DNA from: Pelodictyon phaeoclathratiforme BU-1
Lineage (GTDB): Bacteria; Bacteroidota; Chlorobiia; Chlorobiales; Chlorobiaceae
Direction: 5' to 3'
NCBI RefSeq assembly: GCF_000020645.1
Contig: NC_011060.1
Span: 742,501 to 806,500 of the forward strand
DNA length: 64,000 nucleotides
Positions 17,318-27,000 of the stretch are shown piece after piece; the first letter of the stretch is position 1, and each line of letters begins with the position of its first letter. Below the pieces are notes generated by a model. The model worked only from the letters and a program-made list of their open reading frames with translations. It had not been told where the DNA came from and did no database searches. A program made the position numbers and the translations under genes.

Positions 17318-19213
17318 TCAGCTCTCTTCCAGAATGGCAGTGATCATTTTTTTGAGGTCAAGGGAGGTTTTCCGGATTTTCTTATCAAGAATGATTTTTT
17401 CCCTCAAGAGCTCTATTTCACGATCGGTATCGCTTTCAAGACGGATATCCTCAGTCAATCTGTTTTTTTGACAGAGCAGCGGTTCAAGAATAAGATTTTT
17501 GAACGCATCAAGGAACATCGCAAGGCATCGTTTTGCGTTATCAGCGTGTACATTGGATTGTTCGAGCCACTTCTTGCTGATCGGTTGTTCAATCAGTAAT
17601 TCCGAAGCGAGATCCCGTGACTCAGGAGTTCCGAACGAACTTATTTCAGACGCAATGTTAATCCGTTCGTCAGGACGATCGGCGATGTCGTGGTAGCGCC
17701 GGATGAGATGGATAAAAATCTCCTGAGCTTCATGGTGTGGCAGCTCCAGCATCTCTTCGTGCGAGGCTGCAAATTCAAGCACCGCATTTCCATAGCCGGT
17801 ACTTTCAAGCAGCGCTTTCAAAAAGGTTTTTTCAAGTACCGAGATCTTTGGCGCCGGTTTGCCTGGAGGTGGAAGTTCCTGACGGTTTTCGGACGACAAC
17901 CTCTTGTTTTCTGTTGCACCCTCCTCTTTTTCGAGCAACTCCTGAAGAGCTGAGAGAGTCAGACCAAGCTTTTTCGACAGCTCCTGAAGGTAGAGTTCGC
18001 GCCGGATTCGGTCGGGGATCTGCGCAATCGTGTGTGTCATCACCTTGATCGCTCTTGATTTCAGGTCAGGTTCTGCAAAGTCTCCCGATTCCCGGAAAAA
18101 ACGGATCTGAAAATCCTGAAACGAAAGCATCTTCTCTTCTGTAAACCGCAGAAATTTTTCTCTCCCTTCACGGCTGACAAAACTGTCGGGATCGTCACCT
18201 TCGGGAAGTATGATGACAAAAGGGGTGAGGTTCTCTGCCAACAGGATGTCGATACCGCTCATCATTGACTTTTGGCCGGCACGGTCAGCATCATACATGA
18301 AAAGAACCCTGCTGGTGTAACGTCGGAGGATTTTTGCCTGGTAACGTGTCAGTGAGGTGCCGCATGAGGCTACTGCATTGGTCATGCCCGCCTGGTGCAG
18401 GGCCAGAACGTCCATATATCCTTCAACGAGCAGGGCGTTCTCCATGCGCCGAATCTCATTTTTTGCAGCGTGAAGTCCATAAAGAAGTTTTGATTTTTCA
18501 AAGAGCTTGCTCTCCTGCGAATTAAGGTATTTCGGTGCCTTGGGGTCACTCTCAAGGGTGCGTCCACCAAAACCGACGACCTGGCCACCGACTGAAAAAA
18601 TAGGAAAGATCACTCGATGGCGGAAGGTATCGAACCATGAGTTGCCCTGTTTGTTTGCCGATATAAGTCCGAGATCAAGCAGGTGCTTCTGTGGTATGCC
18701 AGCCCGTTTTGCCGCAGTGAAGAGGTGATCCCATGCATCGGGCGCATAACCGAGGCCGAATGTTTTAATCGTTTTTTCCGACAAGCCCCGCTTTTCTGCA
18801 AGATAGATCGAGCCCAACTTTCCTGCATCACTTTCCAGCGTTCCGCGAAAAAATTTTGCAGCCCAGCGGAGCGTTTCAGTCAGGCTCTCTTCATGCGCCG
18901 ATTTCTGCTCTTTTTTTTCGGTAAATCGGCTGATGTCCATGCCCGATCGGCGGGCAACCAGTTCAACCGCCTCCGGAAAGGAGAGCTTTTCCACCTCCAT
19001 GACAAAGTTGAAAACGTTCCCCCCCTTTCCACTTGAAAAGCATTTGAAGAGCTGCTTGTCGGGTGAAACAACAAACGACGGTGTTTTCTCCCTCGTAAAG
19101 GGAGAGAGGGCCTTATAGTTATGTCCTGCAGGCTGCAGCGTGAGGTAATCAGAGATAATCTCAACAATATCAGCCGCCTGTCGGACCTCATCAACGATTG
19201 CCGGAGGGATCAT
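17318..19213 (-). CDS. dnaG: DNA primase with degraded zinc-binding site
   Basis: 631 residues; makes RNA primers at the fork. The order is normal: N-terminal zinc-binding-type domain (1-95), RNA polymerase/Toprim core with LLVEGYMDVLALHQAG and MYDADRAGQKSM (about 255-330), then a helicase-binding C-terminus. The zinc ribbon is abnormal. Three of the four ligands (E. coli Cys40, His43, Cys61, Cys64) are replaced: the protein has Ser37, Thr40, Cys58 and Ser61 in LSPFTREKTPSF and FKCFSSGKGG. The surrounding fold residues EKTPSF and GKGGNVF are kept. Loss of these ligands is also known to me in some Bacteroidota primases, so it is probably a lineage trait. Confidence 0.95.
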   Translation of the reverse strand: MIPPAIVDEVRQAADIVEIISDYLTLQPAGHNYKALSPFTREKTPSFVVSPDKQLFKCFSSGKGGNVFNFVMEVEKLSFPEAVELVARRSGMDISRFTEKKEQKSAHEESLTETLRWAAKFFRGTLESDAGKLGSIYLAEKRGLSEKTIKTFGLGYAPDAWDHLFTAAKRAGIPQKHLLDLGLISANKQGNSWFDTFRHRVIFPIFSVGGQVVGFGGRTLESDPKAPKYLNSQESKLFEKSKLLYGLHAAKNEIRRMENALLVEGYMDVLALHQAGMTNAVASCGTSLTRYQAKILRRYTSRVLFMYDADRAGQKSMMSGIDILLAENLTPFVIILPEGDDPDSFVSREGREKFLRFTEEKMLSFQDFQIRFFRESGDFAEPDLKSRAIKVMTHTIAQIPDRIRRELYLQELSKKLGLTLSALQELLEKEEGATENKRLSSENRQELPPPGKPAPKISVLEKTFLKALLESTGYGNAVLEFAASHEEMLELPHHEAQEIFIHLIRRYHDIADRPDERINIASEISSFGTPESRDLASELLIEQPISKKWLEQSNVHADNAKRCLAMFLDAFKNLILEPLLCQKNRLTEDIRLESDTDREIELLREKIILDKKIRKTSLDLKKMITAILEES

Positions 19214-19513
19214 GCGCCTCTTCTTTGTCTGTAATATTGTTGCAGGAACACGTACCTTTTTTTCTTTTGATGATCGATTACTGTTGAAAAATCATCAGCT
19301 TATTTACTAAATTCAACACTGATACCGTTGTCGTTTCAACTGAGCCTCTCTTTTTCAGCTTTCTGTGCATGACAAGAGTACTGTTTTTTATCGTATTCCC
19401 TTTGCAGACGATGGTTTCTGCAGCTTCTCAATCGGTACTGCAGTATAGCAAATTGCAGAGTGGTTCATAACGCTTCGTTTACTTTCAGGATAGTCAAAAA
19501 TAAATAAGAGTCT
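19214..19513. other. 300-base intergenic gap, dnaG / exbB
   Basis: This divergent intergenic region between dnaG and the exbB operon must hold the promoters of both. It is AT-rich. I saw no tRNA, strong hairpin or convincing repressor palindrome in it. Confidence 0.4.
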
Positions 19514-20260
19514 ATGAAACAGGGTTTTTTTACTGCTGCGCTCATTGTTGTAACCTATGTGGTTTCTCTGGGCTTCTATGTATGGATGGGTACTACGCCT
19601 CCGGAATCAATATTCCATGCCATATGGAAAGGCGGCCCGGTTGTCTCGGTGCTGATGGCGCTCATCCTGATGCTGATAGCCTATATTGTCGAGCGTATCA
19701 TCGCTCTCAACAAGGCTTCCGGAAAAGGCAATATTCCGGAATTTGTGCGCAGCCTTAAACAGGATATTGATAACGGCTCTATTGACCAGGCCATTGCAAA
19801 ATGTGACGATCATCAAAGCTCTCTTGCCGCCGTCCTTCGTACAGTGCTTGACCGATACAAGAAACTCGTTCAGCATAACGTGACTGATCGTGAAAAAAAG
19901 ATCAGTGAGATGGAAAAGGCTGTTGAAGAGGCAACAATTATGGAGATGCCGCTCCTCGAAAAAAACCTTGTAGCAATTTCCACCATTGCCTCGATATCGA
20001 CCATGGTCGGTCTTCTTGGAACAACGCTTGGCATGATCCGTGCCTTTGCCGCCATGGCCACCAGTGGCGCCCCTGATGCCGTGCAGCTTTCGCTTGGTAT
20101 CTCTGAAGCGCTCTTCAATACGGCAATCGGTATTCTTGGAGGTATTATGGGTATTGTGACCTATAACGTCTTCACCAGCAGGGTTGACCGTTTCAGTTAC
20201 ATGATTGATGAAGCGGCCTTCTATATTATACAGACTCTTGGAACCGGTAAACCGGAATAA
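19514..20260 (+). CDS. exbB: MotA/TolQ/ExbB proton channel family protein
   Basis: 248 residues; the channel subunit of a TonB energising complex in the inner membrane. Membrane helices lie near 7-27, 38-60 (SVLMALILMLIAYIVERIIAL), 155-178 and 192-215. The last two carry the family core STMVGLLGTTLGMIRAF and GISEALFNTAIGILGGIMGIVTYN. A charged cytoplasmic segment separates helix 2 and helix 3. It heads an operon with two exbD genes and tonB, with only a few bases between genes. Confidence 0.9.
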   Translation: MKQGFFTAALIVVTYVVSLGFYVWMGTTPPESIFHAIWKGGPVVSVLMALILMLIAYIVERIIALNKASGKGNIPEFVRSLKQDIDNGSIDQAIAKCDDHQSSLAAVLRTVLDRYKKLVQHNVTDREKKISEMEKAVEEATIMEMPLLEKNLVAISTIASISTMVGLLGTTLGMIRAFAAMATSGAPDAVQLSLGISEALFNTAIGILGGIMGIVTYNVFTSRVDRFSYMIDEAAFYIIQTLGTGKPE

Positions 20261-20266
20261 TTGCTG

Positions 20267-20800
20267 ATGTCGAGAATCAAGGCTAAACGGATCGGGTTCA
20301 GGATTGATATGACTCCCATGGTGGATGTCGCGTTTCTTCTGTTGACCTTTTTCATGCTCACCACGAAGTTCCGGCCTCCTGAGGTTGTCAAGATCGATCT
20401 CCCCTCATCTCATTCGGAGTTGAAACTTCCCGAATCAGATGTTCTGACGGTGACCGTTGGTGGTGACAATACCTTTTTCATGGGGGTCTCCTCACAGCAG
20501 TCGAGGGTGAAAATATTCAATGCTGTCGTCAAACCGAAGCTTCAGGCGGCGGGATTATCTTCGGTTGCAGTAGCGGATTCACTGAAAAAATTCAAACTTG
20601 CTGAAAATTTCCGGGTAGGGCGCGATGAACTCGACAAATTTGTTGTTATGGCTCGCTTTGCCGATCAGAAACTTCGTCCGGTAATCCGTGCTGATGCCGA
20701 TGCGGGATTTGATGCCGTCAACCACGTTATCAAGGTCTACAAAAAGGCAAACCTGCTTACCTTCAACCTCATTACCGTTCTTGAAAGGGAGGCACGCTGA
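20267..20800 (+). CDS. exbD: ExbD/TolR biopolymer transport protein (first copy)
   Basis: 177 residues from the ATG at 20267; a TTG two codons earlier is possible but less likely. A short cytoplasmic stretch precedes RIDMTPMVDVAFLLLTFFMLT, the membrane helix with the essential Asp of the ExbD/TolR family. A periplasmic domain follows. The gene lies directly behind exbB and just before a second exbD. Paralogous ExbD pairs probably assemble into the same ExbB channel. Confidence 0.9.
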   Translation: MSRIKAKRIGFRIDMTPMVDVAFLLLTFFMLTTKFRPPEVVKIDLPSSHSELKLPESDVLTVTVGGDNTFFMGVSSQQSRVKIFNAVVKPKLQAAGLSSVAVADSLKKFKLAENFRVGRDELDKFVVMARFADQKLRPVIRADADAGFDAVNHVIKVYKKANLLTFNLITVLEREAR

Positions 20801-20802
20801 CC

Positions 20803-21327
20803 ATGGGTATTGTTGACTCTCCAAATGGACGCCGGAGCAATAAAAAAGGGAGAAAGCACTCAAAAAGGATCGGCTTTCATCTCGATATGACACCGATGGT
20901 TGATGTCGCATTTCTTCTGCTCACCTTTTTTATGCTGACAACGACCTTTTCAAAAGCCAACACGATGGAGATCAATATTCCACCGGACAAGGCTGAGGTA
21001 AAGGTTGTCGAGTCGAACGTTATGACACTCAGGATTGCCGATAACGTTATGGCCTATTGTTCACTGGGCGATGAAGCGCCCCGCAGGATTCCACTGTACG
21101 ATCCCCTCGATACCCACCAGTTGGCATTGAGCGGGGAGCTGCGTCAGCTTCTCAGGCAGCAGACAGCGGCGAATACGAAACTGGTCATTGTGGTCAAGAT
21201 CAGTGAAAAGGCAAAGTATAAACACCTGGTCGATATTATTGACGAGCTGAACCTCATGAAAATCGACCGGTTCAGTCTCGATGACTATACGGAGCAGGAT
21301 GCAGTCGAAATACAGAGGGCTATTTAA
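20803..21327 (+). CDS. exbD: ExbD/TolR biopolymer transport protein (second copy)
   Basis: 174 residues. A basic N-terminus (NGRRSNKKGRKHSKR) precedes HLDMTPMVDVAFLLLTFFML, almost the same helix as in the first copy. The periplasmic part has diverged (KADTMEI-like start, VVVKISEKAKYKHLVDIIDEL). It begins 2 bases after the first exbD stop. The strong helix identity with divergent periplasmic domains suggests duplication followed by specialisation. Confidence 0.9.
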   Translation: MGIVDSPNGRRSNKKGRKHSKRIGFHLDMTPMVDVAFLLLTFFMLTTTFSKANTMEINIPPDKAEVKVVESNVMTLRIADNVMAYCSLGDEAPRRIPLYDPLDTHQLALSGELRQLLRQQTAANTKLVIVVKISEKAKYKHLVDIIDELNLMKIDRFSLDDYTEQDAVEIQRAI

Positions 21328-21362
21328 TTCAGGGAGAGGAATCAGAAAAGGAGTTTGTACAG

Positions 21363-22169
21363 GTGTCTTCAAAACTCGATAACATGCATGAGGAAGCTCG
21401 CAAAAAGGCCCTTTCATGGTCTTTTCAGGAGGAGTTTCTTGATACCGACCGCTTGCGACAGTTGTCGTACGGTAATCTTGTTCTCCGCCGTCAGGCACAT
21501 CTTTTTCTCAGCCACGGCGTTATTACCGCAATTGTGCTGCTTGGCTGTTTCTGGCTCGTTACGGCCAACTGGCAGACTCTTGTCTCCTTGACAGGATTGT
21601 TCAAAAAAGATGAACCCATGGTTGAGTGCTATGAAGTTGTGACCAGTGTGACACAGCTTCCGCCACCTCCACCGCTTGATATCCCGGAACCTGTTCCGGT
21701 GACCCCCTCATCTCCGGCAGTTGCGGCCCCGCCCAATGTCGGCAAAATCAAACAGGTCAGCCAGGAGGAGGTTCCTCTTCAGCAGACCCTTGCCACGCAA
21801 AAGGAGTTGAAACAGGCGATACAGACACAGGGCACCGGTTCAGGAAGCGGCAGCGCCTCTTCGGGCGATGAGGTGCCGATGTTTGTTCCCTGCGAAAAAA
21901 TGCCCGGTTTTCTCGATCAGAAAAAGCCAGCCTATCCCGAGATGGCAAGAACCGCCGGTATAACGGGAAAGGTCTTTGTCAGCGTTCTTATCGGTGAAGA
22001 TGGCAGGCCCATCAAGGCAAAGGTCATGAAACGTATTCCTGCCGATTGTGACGTGTTTGATGCTGTCGCCCTGAAGTCCGTCATGGAGTCGAAATACTAT
22101 CCCGGCATACAGAACGGCAGCCCGATCAAGGTCTGGTTTACCGTTCCGATACGCTTTCAGCTCGACTGA
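21363..22169 (+). CDS. tonB: TonB-family energy transducer
   Basis: 268 residues from a GTG at 21363, which has GGAG 8 bases upstream. There is one membrane helix near 56-76 (GVITAIVLLGCFWLVTANW). A proline-rich periplasmic spacer follows at about 97-125 (QLPPPPPLDIPEPVPVTP). A Gly/Ser linker comes next. The C-terminal TonB domain is at about 180-268 (KPAYPEMARTAGITGKVFV, then IGEDGRPIKAKV). The cytoplasmic stretch of about 55 residues before the helix is longer than in E. coli TonB. It is the last gene of the exbB-exbD-exbD-tonB operon and transmits proton-motive force to outer-membrane receptors. Its end overlaps the convergent DUF3098-like gene by 13 bases. Confidence 0.92.
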   Translation: MSSKLDNMHEEARKKALSWSFQEEFLDTDRLRQLSYGNLVLRRQAHLFLSHGVITAIVLLGCFWLVTANWQTLVSLTGLFKKDEPMVECYEVVTSVTQLPPPPPLDIPEPVPVTPSSPAVAAPPNVGKIKQVSQEEVPLQQTLATQKELKQAIQTQGTGSGSGSASSGDEVPMFVPCEKMPGFLDQKKPAYPEMARTAGITGKVFVSVLIGEDGRPIKAKVMKRIPADCDVFDAVALKSVMESKYYPGIQNGSPIKVWFTVPIRFQLD

Positions 22170-22429
22170 GCTGGTCGCTTTTTTGCAGCTTTTGGGCGAT
22201 AGAGCACGCCAAAGGCAACCCAGAGATAAGCCCCGATCAGCGCCACGGGGCTTATAAAGAGGGCGAAAATGCCGTCAACCTCCTTTTCAAGATACATTCC
22301 CCAGTAACTTGCGGCGATCACCAGAGCCCCGAGAGCAATCATGATGTAGTTGATGGCTCCCAGAGGCATGGTTACGGCTTTTTCAGCAGCTTTGTTCTGC
22401 AGTGGCTGCTTCTTCGGTAAAGATTTCAT
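22157..22429 (-). CDS. Small two-helix membrane protein, DUF3098-like
   Basis: About 90 residues from the ATG at 22429 (MKSLPKKQP). A basic N-terminus is followed by MPLGAINYIMIALGALVIAA, then a loop with YLEKEVDGIFALFISPVALIG, then a basic tail. The pattern of a short charged start, PLG-x-x-NY helix and a second helix reading SPVALI matches the DUF3098 family of Bacteroidota/Chlorobiota. Its start overlaps the end of argD by 47 bases, which suggests translational coupling. A shorter form starting at 22369 is possible. Confidence 0.65.
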   Translation of the reverse strand: MKSLPKKQPLQNKAAEKAVTMPLGAINYIMIALGALVIAASYWGMYLEKEVDGIFALFISPVALIGAYLWVAFGVLYRPKAAKKRPAQSS

Positions 22430-23600
22430 CAAGTACAGTGATACAGTGTTGAGCCTCTTCACGGCTGATGGTCAGTGGTGGCAGAAGCCTGATAACATTA
22501 ACGCTGGTGGCATTGAGAATAACATGCTTCTCCAGCGCTTTGACGACATACGGTTTTGCCTCCTTGTCGACCGTGATACCCACCATCAGGCCATACTGCC
22601 GGATCTCAAGAATCTGCAGATGTTTTGCGGCAAGTTTTTGTACCTCATCATTGATAAAGGAGCCAATTTCCAGAGCGTGCTCCATAAGGTTATCCTCCTC
22701 GATAGCCTTGATCATGGCAACTCCTGCGGCACATGCAACCGGATTGCCGCCGAAGGTTGTTCCGTGGTTGCCGTAGGTCAAAACATTGGCAACCTTTTCA
22801 CTGCCTATAACCGCCGATAACGGCAGGCCGCCTCCCAGCGGTTTGGCAAGGCAGACCAGATCGGGGTCAGCATTCACCTGCGTATAGCTGAAAAACGTGC
22901 CGGTTCTTCCGCATCCAGCCTGAATGTCATCAGCGACAATCAGGAAGTTATATTGCTCTCTCAGCTCTTTAAGCCGGTCAATAAAGGGTTGCGAAATGTG
23001 GTGAATCCCACCCTCGCCCTGAACCACCTCAATAAAAACAGCCGCAGTTTTCCCGGAGACCTTTGCTTCAAGGTCTGCAATATCGTTAAAGGCAATCATG
23101 CCTGTGCCGGGAAGGAGCGGATCGAAACCGTCGCTGTATTTTGCTTTTGCTGTCAGCGACAGGGCACCGTACGTTCTTCCATGAAAACAGTTGCTCAGTG
23201 AGAGCACCTCTTTTTTCTCCTCATCGCCCCCTTGAGCAGCCCATTTCCGTGCAATCTTGATGGCCGCCTCAATGGCTTCCGTGCCGCTGTTGGCAAAAAA
23301 GACCTTTGAGAGTCCGGAGAGTGAGAGCAGCTTTGCAGCAAGCTCAAACTGCGGCTCCATCATAAAAAGGTTCGACACATGGATAAGCTTCGCTGCCTGG
23401 GAGCTGATGGCATCCACCAGACGCTTGTCGCCGTAGCCAAGCGCATTGACGCCAATGCCCGCAATCATGTCGAGATAACGCGTTCCGTCATCGCTGACAA
23501 GCCATCCCCCTTCGCCATGCGTTACGGCAATGGGAAGCCGGGCATAATTGTGAAAAAAAAGCTCTTTTTCGGTTTCCTGGTTTACGGCTACTCTTTTCAT
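22383..23600 (-). CDS. argD: Class III aminotransferase, acetylornithine aminotransferase type
   Basis: 405 residues; a PLP enzyme most similar in motifs to acetylornithine/succinyl-ornithine aminotransferases. Signatures are MIAGIGVNALGYG, FFANSGTEAIEAAIKIAR and SNCFHGRTYGALS. FIEVVQGEGG and the PLP-lysine block CLAKPLGGGLPLSAVIG follow. The conserved ADE-x-Q aspartate region reads VADDIQAGCGRTG, with Asp in place of the usual Glu. Substrate choice among ornithine-type omega-aminotransferases cannot be fixed from sequence. No other arg genes adjoin it. Confidence 0.85.
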   Translation of the reverse strand: MKRVAVNQETEKELFFHNYARLPIAVTHGEGGWLVSDDGTRYLDMIAGIGVNALGYGDKRLVDAISSQAAKLIHVSNLFMMEPQFELAAKLLSLSGLSKVFFANSGTEAIEAAIKIARKWAAQGGDEEKKEVLSLSNCFHGRTYGALSLTAKAKYSDGFDPLLPGTGMIAFNDIADLEAKVSGKTAAVFIEVVQGEGGIHHISQPFIDRLKELREQYNFLIVADDIQAGCGRTGTFFSYTQVNADPDLVCLAKPLGGGLPLSAVIGSEKVANVLTYGNHGTTFGGNPVACAAGVAMIKAIEEDNLMEHALEIGSFINDEVQKLAAKHLQILEIRQYGLMVGITVDKEAKPYVVKALEKHVILNATSVNVIRLLPPLTISREEAQHCITVLDEIFTEEAATAEQSC

Positions 23601-24052
23601 GCTGTTTTCTTCTTTATAACAAAGTATACTATAGTCTAATCCGTTTTAAGTGAGTATAAGAAAAATGCCTTATAAGTTGCTATACATCTTTTTGCCAGCA
23701 CTCTCTCTGGTACTGATAACAACGTTCCCTCTTCCCATAATTCTTCCTGACTTGTATTTTGTGAGCATGATTATTGGTCGTGCAACAAGAAAGGCTGAGC
23801 TTAACCTGAAAAGCAATCATGAGGCACTATCATGCGGGCATGATACCGTTGCCAACGGTTTATAACTCAACGTCGTGCAATCTGTTGACAGGTGATATTG
23901 TCTTGATTTTATTGTTATTGCCGTAGAACAGCGTTATCTTTTGGTGATCTGTTGCTGGTTTCAAGATTTTTCCTGAAAGCCGGAAAAAAGAGCTTTTTTT
24001 CTTCAGGCTGTTGTGTTTGGTGTCGGTTTTTTTAACAACGAAAGATGCTCTT
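23601..24052. other. Intergenic region upstream of the NACHT fusion gene
   Basis: 452 bases without a convincing gene. A 71-codon GTG frame at 23650-23865 has one hydrophobic stretch but no family features. At about 23914-23942 there is a 29-base stretch that is 24/29 identical to one at about 62502-62530, upstream of the DUF1566 gene. All five differences are transitions. Confidence 0.5.
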
Positions 24053-27000
24053 ATGACCGTTACCTGGTTACATATCTCTGATTTCCATATTGGCAGTGGT
24101 GACGGGTATGATACGGATGTTGTTCTGAAGGCATTGATCCGCTCAGTCAAAAGATTTTACGATACCGGGCGTAAGCCTGACCTGATATTTGCGACAGGAG
24201 ATATTGCCAAATCAGGAAAAAAGGGTGAATATGAGCGAGCCACCGTTTTCTTTAATGACCTCCTCGAAGCTGCGGATTTACAGCGGCACCAGCTCTTTAT
24301 TGTGCCCGGTAACCATGATGTTGATCCTGTCAATGATAGAGGCCTTCTTCCAACGCTGGAAACTGAGCAAAAATCTTTTGAATATTTTATACCGGGTGAG
24401 CAAAGCCTGCACATTGTCAAAAAATTAGGCGCTTTTCGTGACTGGTATAACGGCTACTTTGATGGAATCAGGGTAATGCCGGATGATACGACCTGCGGTT
24501 ATGTGGAAGTTGCCGAGGTCAGGGGTGTGTGTCTGGCGATTTTGCCACTGAACTCGGCACTTTTTACCAAGGGAGGTACTGGAGACTATCAGAAACTCAT
24601 TATTGGCCGGCGTTGCCTTCAGCCCGCAATAGAGAGGATGAAGGTACTCAAGGCCGATTTGAAGATTGGTATCATCCACCATCCTCTCGACTGGCTTGCC
24701 TATTTCGAGGAGGAGAATATCAGGGCCACTCTGCATGGCACACTTGACATTCTGCTTCGTGGCCATCTTCACAAAACGGTAGCCGAACAGGTTCTTTCCG
24801 GCTCCGGCGAGCTTTTGCATGTTGCTGCAGGAGCCTCATACAATGAACGCAAATGGCCAAATCGTGCTATTTACTCCACCTTTCATGACGGGCAGCTCAC
24901 TCTTTTCCCGATTCGGTATGAGGATAGCCCTGAAGAGATATGGACGGTTGACCCTTCTGTATATCCTCATGACTTCGGTTATGAACGTGCTTTTCGGATT
25001 TCCCGGTTTTTTCCGGAGTCAACAATACCCCATTCTCTCGTACTCAAGGAAAAGCTTTTTCTGCAGGAGGAAGAAAAATACCATAACCAGCTTTATCAGG
25101 AACTGCACACCATATCCCTGCTCGGATCATCCGTTATCCAACCCTTCCCGCTTCAACTGAAAGATATTTTTATTCCACTTGAACTCTATGACGGTGCCCA
25201 CAGCAACCAGGCAATGGAGAGGCAGATGGTTGGCCGTGGTGCCGAGGATGTTTTATCTCATTCGTCCCCAGCTTATGTGATGAGCGAGTGTTTCAGAAAA
25301 TGCACAACACTTCTCGTTATTGGTGATCCCGGTTCAGGGAAAACAACCCTCATGAAATTTTATGCACTGACTTGCCTTGGCAAGAATCTTCCTCTCTCAA
25401 GTACTGACCTTGGTTTTCAGGAGCCCACTTTTGTCTTTTATCTGCCGCTTCGTGACCTTGAACGGGGAAAGAGCGGCTATCCACCCCTTTCATCCAGCCT
25501 GGCTGGGTGGGCGAAGCGCCACTCTCTTCCAATCAGCAGCAGGGTGTTTCGGGAATGGCTTGAAAGCAGAACCTCCCTTGTGCTGCTTGACGGGCTCGAT
25601 GAGGTGAGCGAACCCGAAAGACGCAAAGAGATATGCCGCTGGATCAAAGATATGGTCGGCTTGTTCAGCAAAGCCCGCTTTGTGGTGACTTCAAGACCGA
25701 CAGGCTACAGGCAGGCGGAGGGTATTGCTCTTGATTTTCAGCATCAGCGTGTTGCTGTCAAAGACTTTTCGCCATCGCAGCAGGTTACCTTTTTGAAAAA
25801 ATGGTACGGGGCGGCATTCATGCATGATATCCGACCTGAAATGACGCATGAAGATGAGTGGCAAAAGCAGCAGCAAGAGAAGGCGACGGAACTCGCCAAC
25901 ACCATGGTTGTCTACCTGCAGAAGCCTGAAAACAAGGGAGTCTGCGAGCTTGCCGCGATTCCGATGCTTTTGCAGATCATGGCTATTCTCTGGAAAGAGC
26001 GGAAGTTTTTTCCCGGAAGAAGGATGGAACTCTACAGTGCAGCACTTGATTACCTTCTCGATTATCGCGACAGGGAGCGTAAGATGGAACCGCTTGTTTG
26101 TGCAGCAGATGCGAGGCGTCTGCTTGCACCGGTTGCACTCTGGATGCAGAGAGAGCTGAAAACAGATGAAGCCGATCAGCGTGCGCTGCACCTGAAAATG
26201 GAGCAGAAGCTTGAAAGGCTGGGTCAAGCCCGAAGCGTATCAGATATTTGCACGAATCTTGTCAATCGGACAGGTGTGCTGGTTGCTTATGGAAACCGGT
26301 ATATTTTTCGGCATAAAACCTTCCGAGAATACCTTGCAGCAGTTCAGCTCAAAGAGGAGTTGTTCGATTCCACTTGTATTCCTTTGCTTGTCAAGCAGTT
26401 TGGTGAGGAGAGCGGCTGGTGGGATGAGGTGATCAAATTTTTTATGGCGCAGTCCAATGAGCGTATATTCGATGCCTTTATGAAAAAGCTTTTCGCTTCT
26501 CCGGTCAGCCTTGATTTTTCACCAAAACAGAAGGCTCTTCTGACGGCTGTTCTGGAAGAAGCGCCTGAAAAAACCGTCGATGCCCTCGTTGCGGCACTTT
26601 GCAGCCGAAAGAAGACGTCTCCCTACCGGCAGCGTTCCATTCTGCAATGTCTGAAAGCCGTTCGTCAGCCGAAAGCGCTTGACGCCCTTCGTCGCTTCAG
26701 GGAGCAAGATCTGGCGTTGAATCAGGAGATTGCAGGGATGGCTGAAGATGTCATCCGTTCTCTCGACAAATCTGACGGTTTCCTGTCCCTTCCTTTTCAG
26801 GCGGAAGCAGCAGAACCGATAACACCGGCGCATCGTCCGTCATCATTCCGCAACCCCTTTGAGCATGATGCCCACTATATCCTGATTCCCGGAGGAAGAT
26901 ATCTCTTCTCTGTGACGGGGAGTAAGGTCACGATTCCTGACCTCTATGTTGCAAAATATCCGGTGACCAACCTGCAGTACCGCACCTTTATCAATTTTCT

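Noticed and set aside
23650..23865. 71-codon GTG frame with a hydrophobic stretch
   Set aside because: No ribosome site, no recognisable family and composition like the surrounding spacer.
23860..24150. Minus-strand 96-codon frame upstream of the NACHT fusion
   Set aside because: It overlaps the start of the fusion gene and has no family features apart from the short shared element.
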